Shown here one piece after another: positions 1 to 5,423 of a stretch of 11,618 nt of DNA. The notes under the pieces are model-generated. The model was not told where the DNA came from, did not search any database, and saw only the letters and a list, made by a program, of their open reading frames with translations. The position numbers and the translations under genes were made by a program. This DNA comes from Actinomycetota bacterium (GTDB lineage Bacteria > Actinomycetota > Thermoleophilia > Solirubrobacterales > Solirubrobacteraceae), in the NCBI GenBank assembly GCA_005788585.1, contig SYBY01000123.1:1-11618 (forward strand). The letters run 5' to 3'. Numbering within the stretch: position 1 is the first letter of the stretch; every line of letters begins with the position of its first letter.

Positions 1-285
1 GGGGACGGACTCGACGAGGTCGCGGCCGAGACGGTCGATCTCACCGACGCGCGGCGCGAGTTCCTCGGAGAGCCCTTCGGACAGGGCCTTGACGTGACCG
101 GCGACCTGGCCGACCTCCTCGGAGACCACCGAGAACGCGGCACCCCGTTCGCCCGCGTGGGCGGCCTGGATGCGGGCGTTGAGGGCCAGCATCTGGGTCT
201 GGTTGGCGACGCGCTCGATCTCGCGCAGCTTCTCCGTCGCCAGTTCGCTGACCTCGTTGGCGAGGTGGACGACGCGCTGAGGCAT
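1..285 (-). CDS. Soluble methyl-accepting chemotaxis-type signalling protein (N-terminal part)
   Basis: The first 95 codons are visible and the gene runs off the left edge. Residues about 25-60 match the conserved hairpin tip of chemoreceptor cytoplasmic domains: ANQTQMLALNARIQAAHAGE followed by a GAAFSVVSEEV block, against the usual QTNLLALNAAIEAARAGE and GxGFAVVAxEV. This tip is what contacts CheA and CheW in the family. There is no membrane segment or sensor domain before it; the protein starts only about 25 residues ahead of the tip, so the usual descending helix is almost absent. The start at 285 is supported by AAGGAG nine bases upstream. It lies 39 bases downstream of a small cysteine protein on the same strand, so co-transcription is likely. 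Any sensing domain would have to be C-terminal, outside the window. The signalling fold is clear; chemotaxis as the actual output is inference. Confidence 0.8.
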   Translation of the reverse strand, partial: MPQRVVHLANEVSELATEKLREIERVANQTQMLALNARIQAAHAGERGAAFSVVSEEVGQVAGHVKALSEGLSEELAPRVGEIDRLGRDLVESVP

Positions 286-324
286 GGGGGCGGGCTCCTT
301 GTTCCCGGAAGAGGCAGGTGGTGG

Positions 325-558
325 TTACGCGCCGAGGCCGGTGGTGCCGTCGGCCAGCAGGGTCTTCGTCGTCCAGCTCCCGACACCGGTGCGACGGATC
401 GTCACCGTGCAGCCGATGCCGCACGACACGGTCTTCATGGACGCGCCGCGGGGCGGCTGCGCAAAGGTCTTGCCACACACGCCACACGTCGGCATCGAGG
501 CCCGGGAGCCGCGACGCGCGCCGGCGCTGGCGCGGGGGTTTGGAGGCGGGATGGTCAT
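325..558 (-). CDS. Small four-cysteine (zinc-ribbon-like) protein, unknown function
   Basis: A 77-residue protein with two cysteine pairs, CGVC at residues 25-28 and CGIGC at 46-50, spaced as in small zinc-binding knuckles. The first 20 residues are Pro/Ala/Arg-rich and probably disordered; the C-terminal third is Thr/Gly-rich and could form short strands. I do not recognise a named family. AGGAGG ends only two bases before the ATG at 558, closer than a normal ribosome site, so the ATG at 495 (residue 22, MPTCGVC) is a possible alternative start that keeps all four cysteines. It is followed 39 bases later by the chemoreceptor-like gene on the same strand. That it is expressed is moderately likely; the zinc binding is inferred from the cysteines alone. 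Confidence 0.55.
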   Translation of the reverse strand: MTIPPPNPRASAGARRGSRASMPTCGVCGKTFAQPPRGASMKTVSCGIGCTVTIRRTGVGSWTTKTLLADGTTGLGA

Positions 559-592
559 GGCCTCCTAGTCGGACGGCGGACCTGGCCCTGTA

Positions 593-604
593 GTGGGGAC
601 CCAC
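593..604. repeat. Short inverted repeat GTGGG-GA-CCCAC
   Basis: A perfect 5+5 inverted repeat with a 2-base centre in the 183-base gap between the divergent genes starting at 558 (minus) and 742 (plus). It sits 35 bases upstream of the cysteine-protein start, a position suitable for an operator. In GC-rich DNA such short palindromes arise by chance, so confidence is low. Confidence 0.2.
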
Positions 605-618
605 CACTCAACGGATGT

Positions 619-635
619 TCGACGGGGTCCGTCGA
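619..635. repeat. Inverted repeat TCGACGG-GGT-CCGTCGA
   Basis: A perfect 7-3-7 inverted repeat in the same divergent intergenic region. Its core GGGGTCCGT (624-632) recurs as a direct copy at 685-693, just ahead of the GGGTAG box of the plus-strand gene. The arrangement could be a regulator binding site for either gene, but no regulator is identifiable nearby. Confidence 0.3.
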
Positions 636-699
636 GCGCCCCTGCCCACGGTCCTTTCCACCCTGCGGAAGACTCGTGCGTGAGGGGGTCCGTTCAAGC

Positions 700-705
700 G
701 GGTAG
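700..705 (+). promoter_or_regulatory. Possible stress-sigma -10 box GGGTAG
   Basis: GGGTAG lies 36 bases before the ATG at 742 and resembles the -10 element (GGGTAT or GGGTAC) of actinobacterial SigB/SigF-type promoters. The matching -35 is poor: GTGA sits 16 bases upstream where GTTT is expected. The same hexamer occurs with a better -35 upstream of the convergent gene at 2133. Confidence 0.3.
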
Positions 706-741
706 TCCGGAGGTCGACCAGCGACCGACGAGGTGACCGGC

Positions 742-1083
742 ATGCCGCCACGCGGAGTGAAGAAGGGCACCAAGCGCGCCCGCCAGTACGAGCACATCAA
801 GGACTCGGCGAAGGAGCAGGGCGCGTCTGAATCCCGTGCCGAGGAGATCGCCGCGCGGACGGTGAACAAGGAGCGCGCACGCGCGGGCGAATCGCGCCGG
901 CGGTCGAAGACGTCGACGGACGACATGTCGTCGAGCCGTCGCGGCGGGCAGCGTTCCGGGACGAACCGGGCGAAGGGCCGCACCCGCGACCAGCTCTACG
1001 CCGAAGCGAAGAAGCTGAGCGTCCCCGGACGCTCCTCCATGAACAAGGAGGAGCTGCGGAAGGCGGTCGACGCGCGGAAGTAG
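742..1083 (+). CDS. Basic Rho_N-like protein ('plasmid stabilization protein' family)
   Basis: A 113-residue, Lys/Arg/Glu-rich protein. The N-terminal half has the signature of a common small family, with RARQYEHIKDSAKEQG then EEIAARTVNKERARAGES; members are usually labelled plasmid stabilization protein, but that role is not demonstrated. The C-terminal 35 residues (GRTRDQLYAEAKKLSVPGRS, then a KEELRKAV helix) look like a Rho N-terminal/SAP-type helix-extended-helix, a fold often used for nucleic-acid contact. The ATG at 742 is chosen over the in-frame GTG at 733 because GAGGTGA sits five bases before it. No toxin or plasmid partner gene is adjacent; the neighbour is a convergent YciE-like gene, and a GGGTAG box upstream fits stress induction. 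DNA or RNA binding is inferred from fold and charge. Confidence 0.8.
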   Translation: MPPRGVKKGTKRARQYEHIKDSAKEQGASESRAEEIAARTVNKERARAGESRRRSKTSTDDMSSSRRGGQRSGTNRAKGRTRDQLYAEAKKLSVPGRSSMNKEELRKAVDARK

Positions 1084-1097
1084 TCCTCCGCGCGTCG
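1068..1097. terminator. Stem-loop across the convergent gene ends
   Basis: Perfect 11-base stem CGACGCGCGGA (1068-1078) and TCCGCGCGTCG (1087-1097) with an 8-base loop that contains the TAG stop of the plus-strand gene. The minus-strand gene ends at 1114, so the hairpin could serve both transcripts. There is no T-tract on either strand, so termination would have to be hairpin-driven or Rho-assisted. Confidence 0.5.
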
Positions 1098-1113
1098 TGC
1101 CCGGTCCGTCAGG

Positions 1114-2133
1114 TCAGGACGAGGATCCGGCCTGCGCGCGGTCGGCGGCGGCGAGCACGCTCTGGCGGCTCTTGTGCCGGCGCTCGTAGTCACGGACCGC
1201 GCGGCGGGTGTCGTCGTCGGCGTCGGCCAGCGCGCTGCGGATGTCGGTGGCCGTCTGCTCGTCGTAGCCGGCCCACGGCTGGGAGGTGCGCAGGTCGGAC
1301 ACGCGGTCGAGCACCGTGCTGCGGCCGTCGTGGCGGCGCTCGTAGCCGTCGACGATGCCGAGTTCGATCTGGCTCAGGTCAGTCAGCTTGCTGGCGATCT
1401 CGTCGGCCGTGAGGTCGTCGTAGCCGCGGATCGGCAGCTCGTCCTTCGACGCGGTCAGGCCGCGAGCCTCGCCTTCGACCTGGGCGGCGCCGGGTGCGCG
1501 CCGGGCCCCGCGCTTGGCCGCACCGCCTGCGCTCTGCGCCGCCGACCTGGTCGAGCGTGCCGCGCTGCGGGCGGCGTCGGCCGCGCCGGTGCGGGCCACC
1601 TCGTAGGACGGGTCGTCGTGCAGCTGCGCGTCGACCATGTCGTCCGTGAGCGAGGTGATGTGGTCGCTCAGGCGGTCGAGCATCTGCTCCTCGTCCTTGC
1701 GGATGGAGGCGGCGAGCTTCGCGGTGGTCGTGTCACCGACGCGCTCGGCAAGCCGCTCGATCGCGGTGTACGTCGCGATCTCCATGGCCTCGCTTGCCGC
1801 GGCGTCCTTGGCGTTCTTCAGCAGCTTCTCCTCGCCGCCGCTGCCGCGCAGCAGGACCAGCGGGGCACGGCCGAGGCTCAGGGCCTGGCCGATCGCGGAC
1901 TGCGCGAGGCCGAAGCCCATGCGGACCGGGTCGCGGCGCAGTCCGAGCTCACGCGCACGTGACTGGACGCGCTCGGCGTGCTGCTCGGTTTGACGCAGGT
2001 GCCGCTCGAGGTCGGTACGGAAAGGACCCTTGGGGGTCATGGCGATCTGCGCCTGCAGGTCGCGCTGGAGCGTCAGTTCTGTGGCGTGCGCCTCTTCGAG
2101 GTAGCGCAGGGTGGTGCGTCGGGCCTGGGACAT
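1114..2133 (-). CDS. DUF892/YciE-like ferritin-fold protein with a C-terminal tandem repeat
   Basis: A 339-residue protein. Residues 5-170 form a four-helix region resembling the DUF892 (YciE/YciF) ferritin-like family, with candidate metal ligands in the helices: E14 and H16, E50 and H52, E115 and E118, and the acidic run at 147-149. Residues about 180-230 are an Ala/Arg-rich flexible linker. Two related segments of about 45 residues follow, at 234-278 and 286-330, each with a GYD start, a TADEI or TATDI helix, and a YERRH helix ending in a VLDRV or VLAAA block. Family members are associated with osmotic and general stress, but no biochemical activity is firmly assigned. GGGAGG five bases before the ATG at 2133 supports the start. 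A SigB/SigF-like promoter lies 72 bases upstream. The fold call is moderately strong; metal binding is inference. Confidence 0.75.
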   Translation of the reverse strand: MSQARRTTLRYLEEAHATELTLQRDLQAQIAMTPKGPFRTDLERHLRQTEQHAERVQSRARELGLRRDPVRMGFGLAQSAIGQALSLGRAPLVLLRGSGGEEKLLKNAKDAAASEAMEIATYTAIERLAERVGDTTTAKLAASIRKDEEQMLDRLSDHITSLTDDMVDAQLHDDPSYEVARTGAADAARSAARSTRSAAQSAGGAAKRGARRAPGAAQVEGEARGLTASKDELPIRGYDDLTADEIASKLTDLSQIELGIVDGYERRHDGRSTVLDRVSDLRTSQPWAGYDEQTATDIRSALADADDDTRRAVRDYERRHKSRQSVLAAADRAQAGSSS

Positions 2134-2204
2134 CGGGGCCTCCCGGATCGGGGATCGGGTGCGTCGGGGCGCGGCGCCGCGTTCGGCGGGCCGCTCGTGT
2201 TCGG

Positions 2205-2231
2205 CTACCCGGTGGGCGCCGGTGCCGAACC
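2205..2231 (-). promoter_or_regulatory. SigB/SigF-like promoter for the YciE-like gene
   Basis: Reading the minus strand, GGTTC (2231-2227) is followed by 16 bases and then GGGTAG (2210-2205). This resembles the actinobacterial stress-sigma consensus GTTT, 15-17 bases, GGGTAT. The implied transcript start is near 2198, giving a leader of about 65 bases to the ATG at 2133. The rest of the gap 2134-2277 shows no gene. Confidence 0.5.
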
Positions 2232-2277
2232 TCGATGTCCTCAGGTGCGCAGCGAGTCCAGGCGGGCGCGCCGGCGC

Positions 2278-2625
2278 TCAGGCCTTCTTCACGACGCTGG
2301 ACTTCAGCTGCATCGGGCCGAACCCGTCGACCTTGCAGTCGATGTCGTGGTCGCCGACACCCTGGACCAGGCGGATGTTGCGGACCTTCGTCCCGACCTT
2401 GATCGGGCCGGAGGCGCCCTTGACCTTGAGGTCCTTGATCACCGTGCCGGTGTCGCCGTCGGCGAGCACGTTGCCGACGGCGTCCCGGATCGCGGCATCG
2501 GTCTCGGCCGGTGCGTCACCCGCGGTGAGCAGCCACTCGTGCCCGCACATCGAGCAGACCTGGAACCCGCCCAGTTCGTAGGAGTGTTCGCTGGCGCATT
2601 CCGGGCAGACGGGGGCGTCGGTCAT
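2278..2625 (-). CDS. yjdM: Zinc-ribbon protein YjdM (PhnA family)
   Basis: A 115-residue protein matching the YjdM/PhnA family along its whole length. The N-terminal zinc ribbon has CPEC at residues 7-10 and CSMC at 24-27. The C-terminal domain carries the family's diagnostic blocks DAVGNVLADGDTGTVIKDLK, KVGTKVRNIRLV and DCKVDGFGPMQLKS. The old name, alkylphosphonate uptake protein PhnA, came from genomic position in E. coli; the protein is not the phosphonoacetate hydrolase also called PhnA, and its biochemical role is unknown. No phosphonate genes are nearby here. It starts 20 bases after the stop of the upstream helical protein, so the two may be co-transcribed, but a TATCGT box seven bases before the ATG could also give it its own leaderless transcript. 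Confidence 0.93.
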   Translation of the reverse strand: MTDAPVCPECASEHSYELGGFQVCSMCGHEWLLTAGDAPAETDAAIRDAVGNVLADGDTGTVIKDLKVKGASGPIKVGTKVRNIRLVQGVGDHDIDCKVDGFGPMQLKSSVVKKA

Positions 2626-2632
2626 GGCTCCG

Positions 2633-2638
2633 ACGATA
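2633..2638 (-). promoter_or_regulatory. Possible -10 box TATCGT for a leaderless yjdM transcript
   Basis: On the minus strand TATCGT is followed by seven bases and the ATG at 2625, which would put the transcript start at or next to the start codon. No -35 match is seen. GGAG ends two bases before the ATG, too close for a normal ribosome site. Confidence 0.3.
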
Positions 2639-2645
2639 CGTGGCT

Positions 2646-3395
2646 TCAGCCGGTCTCGGGCCGGCGCGCCGCGACGGCGCCGCGCAGCTCGAGCAGTGCG
2701 TCGAGCGCGCGTGCGGTCTCTGCCGATGCGGCGATCGCGGAGGCATGCACGTCGAGGCTCAGCGGCAGCGTCTCGTCCAGCGCGAGCGTGGCGAGGTTCG
2801 GCACCGTCCGGCGGCTCGACGCGACGGCGGTGCGCAGCGTGGCGATGCGACGGTGCAGGTCGAGGCCCGTGAGCAGCGTCTGCGCCTGCCGCGGGAGGTC
2901 GCTCATGGGCGCCAGGGCGAGGACCTCCAGGTGTGCCTGGCGGACGGTGAGCGTGAAGGCCTGGATCTCTCGGAGGCGCGCCGCGATGTCGGCCTCCTGC
3001 TGCTCGAGGACGTGCACGAGCCGGCTGCGGGCGAGGCCCAGCTCGGTTCCGGGCGCGCCCGTGCGCCGGCCGCCGCGCGCACGGACCGCGCTGTCTCCCA
3101 GGACGAGGGACGCCGTATCGAGTGTCCGGCCCGTCGTCTGCAGCGCATGGGCCGGTGCAGGGCCTTCCAGGGGTGCGTCCGCGAGCAGGCCGAGAAGCAC
3201 GAGGGCGTCGTGCAGCGACGCCGTCGCAGTTCGCAGCGAGGCGCCGAGCCGGTCGGGCTCGGCGGACGGTCGCGCCAGCAGTGCGTCGGCCGTCGTAGCG
3301 GTGCAGCGCAGCTCGGCCTCGGTGATGGCCGCGGCGAGCGCGGTGGCGGGTGCATGGTCGGGCGGCAACGGTGGCAGTCCCCTCGGGTGCCCCAT
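2646..3395 (-). CDS. Helical protein of unknown function upstream of yjdM
   Basis: A 249-residue protein rich in Ala, Leu and Arg, predicted almost wholly alpha-helical, with no signal peptide or membrane segment. I recognise no domain or catalytic motif. It contains a single Cys and several heptad-like stretches, for example SRLVHVLEQQEADIAARL, consistent with a helical bundle or coiled coil. The frame stays open upstream to 3581, but that part overlaps the divergent dehydrogenase gene on the other strand, so the ATG at 3395 is preferred; no clear ribosome site precedes it. Its stop is 20 bases before yjdM on the same strand. Third positions are mostly G or C in this frame, and I find no recognisable protein in competing frames, which supports it as real. 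A divergent 70-base gap separates it from the plus-strand dehydrogenase. Confidence 0.55.
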   Translation of the reverse strand: MGHPRGLPPLPPDHAPATALAAAITEAELRCTATTADALLARPSAEPDRLGASLRTATASLHDALVLLGLLADAPLEGPAPAHALQTTGRTLDTASLVLGDSAVRARGGRRTGAPGTELGLARSRLVHVLEQQEADIAARLREIQAFTLTVRQAHLEVLALAPMSDLPRQAQTLLTGLDLHRRIATLRTAVASSRRTVPNLATLALDETLPLSLDVHASAIAASAETARALDALLELRGAVAARRPETG

Positions 3396-3465
3396 GGATC
3401 GGCGGCGGCCTGAGAAGCTGGAGCGCACCACGGACACCGGCACCATGACGACAGGAGCACGATCG

Positions 3466-4332
3466 ATGGCATCAGGGGATCTCGAGGTACGCGGCAAGGT
3501 CGCGCTCATCACCGGCGGCGCCCGGGGGATCGGCTTCGGCACCGCCAGGGCGCTCGCGCGGCGCGGCGCGACGGTCGTCATCGTCGATCTCGATCAGGCC
3601 GCCTGTGACGACGCCGCGGGCCAGTTGGGCGGCGACGCGATCGGGATCGCGGCGGACGTCACCGATCTCGGTGCCATGCAGCGCGCGGTCGCGACCGCCG
3701 TCGACCGCTTCGGCGGCGTCGACATCGTGATGGCCAACGCGGGGATCGCGTCGAAGGCCGCGACGTTCCGCGCGATGTCGCGCGAGAGCTTCGACCGCGT
3801 CTTCGACGTCAACGCGGGCGGCGTGATCCGCACGGTCGAGGCGGCGCTGCCGGAGATCATCCGCCGCCGCGGCCACGTCGTCGTGGTGGCGTCGGTCTAC
3901 GCGTTCCTCAACGGCGTCGGGGCGATTCCCTACGCGATGAGCAAGGCCGCCGTCGAGCAGCTCGGCCGGGCGCTGCGCGTCGAGCTCGCCCAGCACGGCG
4001 CGAGCGCGACCACGTGCTACTTCGGCTTCATCGACACGGAGATGGTGCACCGCGGGATCGACGACGACCCGCTGTCGGGCAAGGTCCAGCAGCAGCTGCC
4101 AAAGGTCCTCGCCAAGCGCCTGACGCCCGACCAGGCCGGCGAGGCCGTCGCCCGCGGCATCGAGCGCCGGGCGCCCCGGGAGATCGTGCCGCCGGTCTGG
4201 CGGGTGATCTTCCACCTGCGCGGCGTGTTCGGTCAGCTGCACGACCGGCACATGGAACGTGCCGCCCCGGTGCAGGAGCTCGCGGTCGCGATGGACGCCC
4301 GGGCGAACGAGGAGCAGCCGACGACGGCGTAG
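3466..4332 (+). CDS. Short-chain dehydrogenase/reductase (SDR family)
   Basis: A 288-residue classical SDR, NAD(P)-dependent, likely acting on a hydroxyl or carbonyl of an unknown substrate. Visible motifs: dinucleotide-binding TGGARGIG at 16-23, an acidic D41 at the end of strand 2 (favouring NAD over NADP), the DV pair at 64-65, NAG at 91-93, and the catalytic tetrad N116, S143, Y156 and K160 (YAMSK). The C-terminal 40 residues (PPVWRVIFHLRGVFGQLHDR) are longer and more basic than in minimal SDRs, perhaps membrane-associating or substrate-lid. The ATG at 3466 is chosen because AGGAG lies eight bases upstream; the in-frame ATG at 3445 has no such site. An amino acid dehydrogenase follows after 3 bases, so the two are almost certainly co-transcribed and probably translationally coupled. 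Confidence 0.93.
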   Translation: MASGDLEVRGKVALITGGARGIGFGTARALARRGATVVIVDLDQAACDDAAGQLGGDAIGIAADVTDLGAMQRAVATAVDRFGGVDIVMANAGIASKAATFRAMSRESFDRVFDVNAGGVIRTVEAALPEIIRRRGHVVVVASVYAFLNGVGAIPYAMSKAAVEQLGRALRVELAQHGASATTCYFGFIDTEMVHRGIDDDPLSGKVQQQLPKVLAKRLTPDQAGEAVARGIERRAPREIVPPVWRVIFHLRGVFGQLHDRHMERAAPVQELAVAMDARANEEQPTTA

Positions 4333-4335
4333 CCC

Positions 4336-5385
4336 ATGTCCGCGATCGACACCGAATTCGAGCACGAGCAGGTGGAGCTGTTCTGCGACGCGGAGACCGG
4401 CGCGACGGGGATCGTCGCGATCCACTCCACCGCGCTCGGCCCCGCCATGGGCGGCCTGCGGCTTGCGGCCTACCCCGGGCTGACGGCGGCGGTGACCGAC
4501 GCCCTCCGTCTCTCGCGCGCGATGACGCTGAAGAACGCCGCCGCCGGGCTCGATCTCGGCGGGGGCAAGGCGGTCCTGCTCGACGATGGCGGCTGGGCCG
4601 ACGCGGACGCCCGCGCGGCCCGGATGCGAGCGGTGGGCACGGTGATCGATCAGCTCGGCGGCCGGTTCGTCACCGCCGAGGACGTCGGGACGACCCCGGA
4701 GGACATGACCGGGATCGCCGAGACGACGCGCCACGTCGCCGGCCAGCCCGTCGAGCGTGGCGGGCGAGGCGACCCGTCCCCGTGGACCGCGCGCACGGTG
4801 GCCGGTGCGATCTCGGCGGCCGTGCGACGGCAAGACGGCGCCGAGACCCTGGCGGGTGTGCGCGTCGGCGTGCTCGGCGTCGGGCACGTCGGCTTGCGGC
4901 TGGTCGCGCTGATGCGCGAGCAGGGCGCGGAGGTGCTCGTCGCCGACCTCGACACGTCACGCGCGCAGGACGTCGCCGAGCGCTACGGCGCACAGGCGGT
5001 CCCGGTGGCGGGCTTCCTCTCCCTCGAGATGGATGTCCTGGCGCCGTGCGCGTTGGGCGAGACCATCCACGCCGAGCACATCGGCGACCTGCGCTGCCGG
5101 GTCATCGCCGGTGCGGCGAACAACCCGCTGGCGGGGGCGGACACCGCGCACGCGCTCGCGGGTGCGGGGATCCTGTACGTCCCGGACTTCCTGGCGAACT
5201 GCGGCGGGATCATCCACGTCGGCGCCGAGGTGCTGGGGTTCGACGACGCGGAGGTCGAGCGCCGCATCGGCCTGGCGGTGGGGCACACGGCCGCGGTGCT
5301 GGAGCAGGCGGCGGCGAGCGGGGCGGTCCCGCTGGATGTCGCGGTGGCCGAGGCGCGGGCGCGGATCGCGGGCGCGCGACGCTGA
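4336..5385 (+). CDS. Leucine/valine/phenylalanine-type amino acid dehydrogenase
   Basis: A 349-residue member of the Glu/Leu/Phe/Val dehydrogenase family, which reversibly deaminates an amino acid to its 2-oxo acid with NAD. It has the branched-chain/aromatic subfamily layout: GPAMGGLR at 35-42, substrate-site K66 and catalytic K78 in the LGGGKAV block, catalytic D116 in AEDVGT, and a Rossmann GVGHVG at 181-186. The length fits leucine and valine dehydrogenases rather than the longer glutamate enzymes. Late blocks NNPLAGADTAHAL and PDFLANCGGIIHV are also typical. It begins 3 bases after the SDR stop with no close ribosome site of its own, indicating coupling. The exact substrate (Leu, Val or Phe) cannot be read from the sequence. 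A likely role is branched-chain amino acid catabolism. Confidence 0.93.
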   Translation: MSAIDTEFEHEQVELFCDAETGATGIVAIHSTALGPAMGGLRLAAYPGLTAAVTDALRLSRAMTLKNAAAGLDLGGGKAVLLDDGGWADADARAARMRAVGTVIDQLGGRFVTAEDVGTTPEDMTGIAETTRHVAGQPVERGGRGDPSPWTARTVAGAISAAVRRQDGAETLAGVRVGVLGVGHVGLRLVALMREQGAEVLVADLDTSRAQDVAERYGAQAVPVAGFLSLEMDVLAPCALGETIHAEHIGDLRCRVIAGAANNPLAGADTAHALAGAGILYVPDFLANCGGIIHVGAEVLGFDDAEVERRIGLAVGHTAAVLEQAAASGAVPLDVAVAEARARIAGARR

Positions 5386-5423
5386 GCGTCACGGTCGGCG
5401 TCCCGCGGCCGATCACTGGGGAG

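Noticed and set aside
2268..2277. GCGCCGGCGC palindrome just after yjdM as a terminator
   Set aside because: A 10-base GC palindrome without a usable loop or T-tract; expected often by chance in this composition.
1978..3465. Very long plus-strand open frame ahead of the SDR gene
   Set aside because: It is the antisense of the YciE-like, yjdM and helical-protein genes; only 3466-4332 encodes a recognisable protein, and a good ribosome site marks that start.
3472..4887. 471-residue minus-strand frame opposite the SDR and amino acid dehydrogenase
   Set aside because: Arg/Asp/His-rich translation with no family resemblance, fully antisense to two well-supported enzymes; typical of GC-rich DNA.
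5376..5390. Palindrome GACGCTGAGCGTC around the amino acid dehydrogenase stop as a terminator
   Set aside because: Only a 5-bp stem with a 3-base loop and no T-tract, and the next gene on the same strand starts 38 bases later; too weak to call.
4014..5423. Plus-strand frame that could make the GGDEF protein much longer (start at 4014)
   Set aside because: The extra N-terminal part is a low-complexity shadow of the SDR and amino acid dehydrogenase genes in another frame; the ATG at 5424 leads directly into the first membrane helix.
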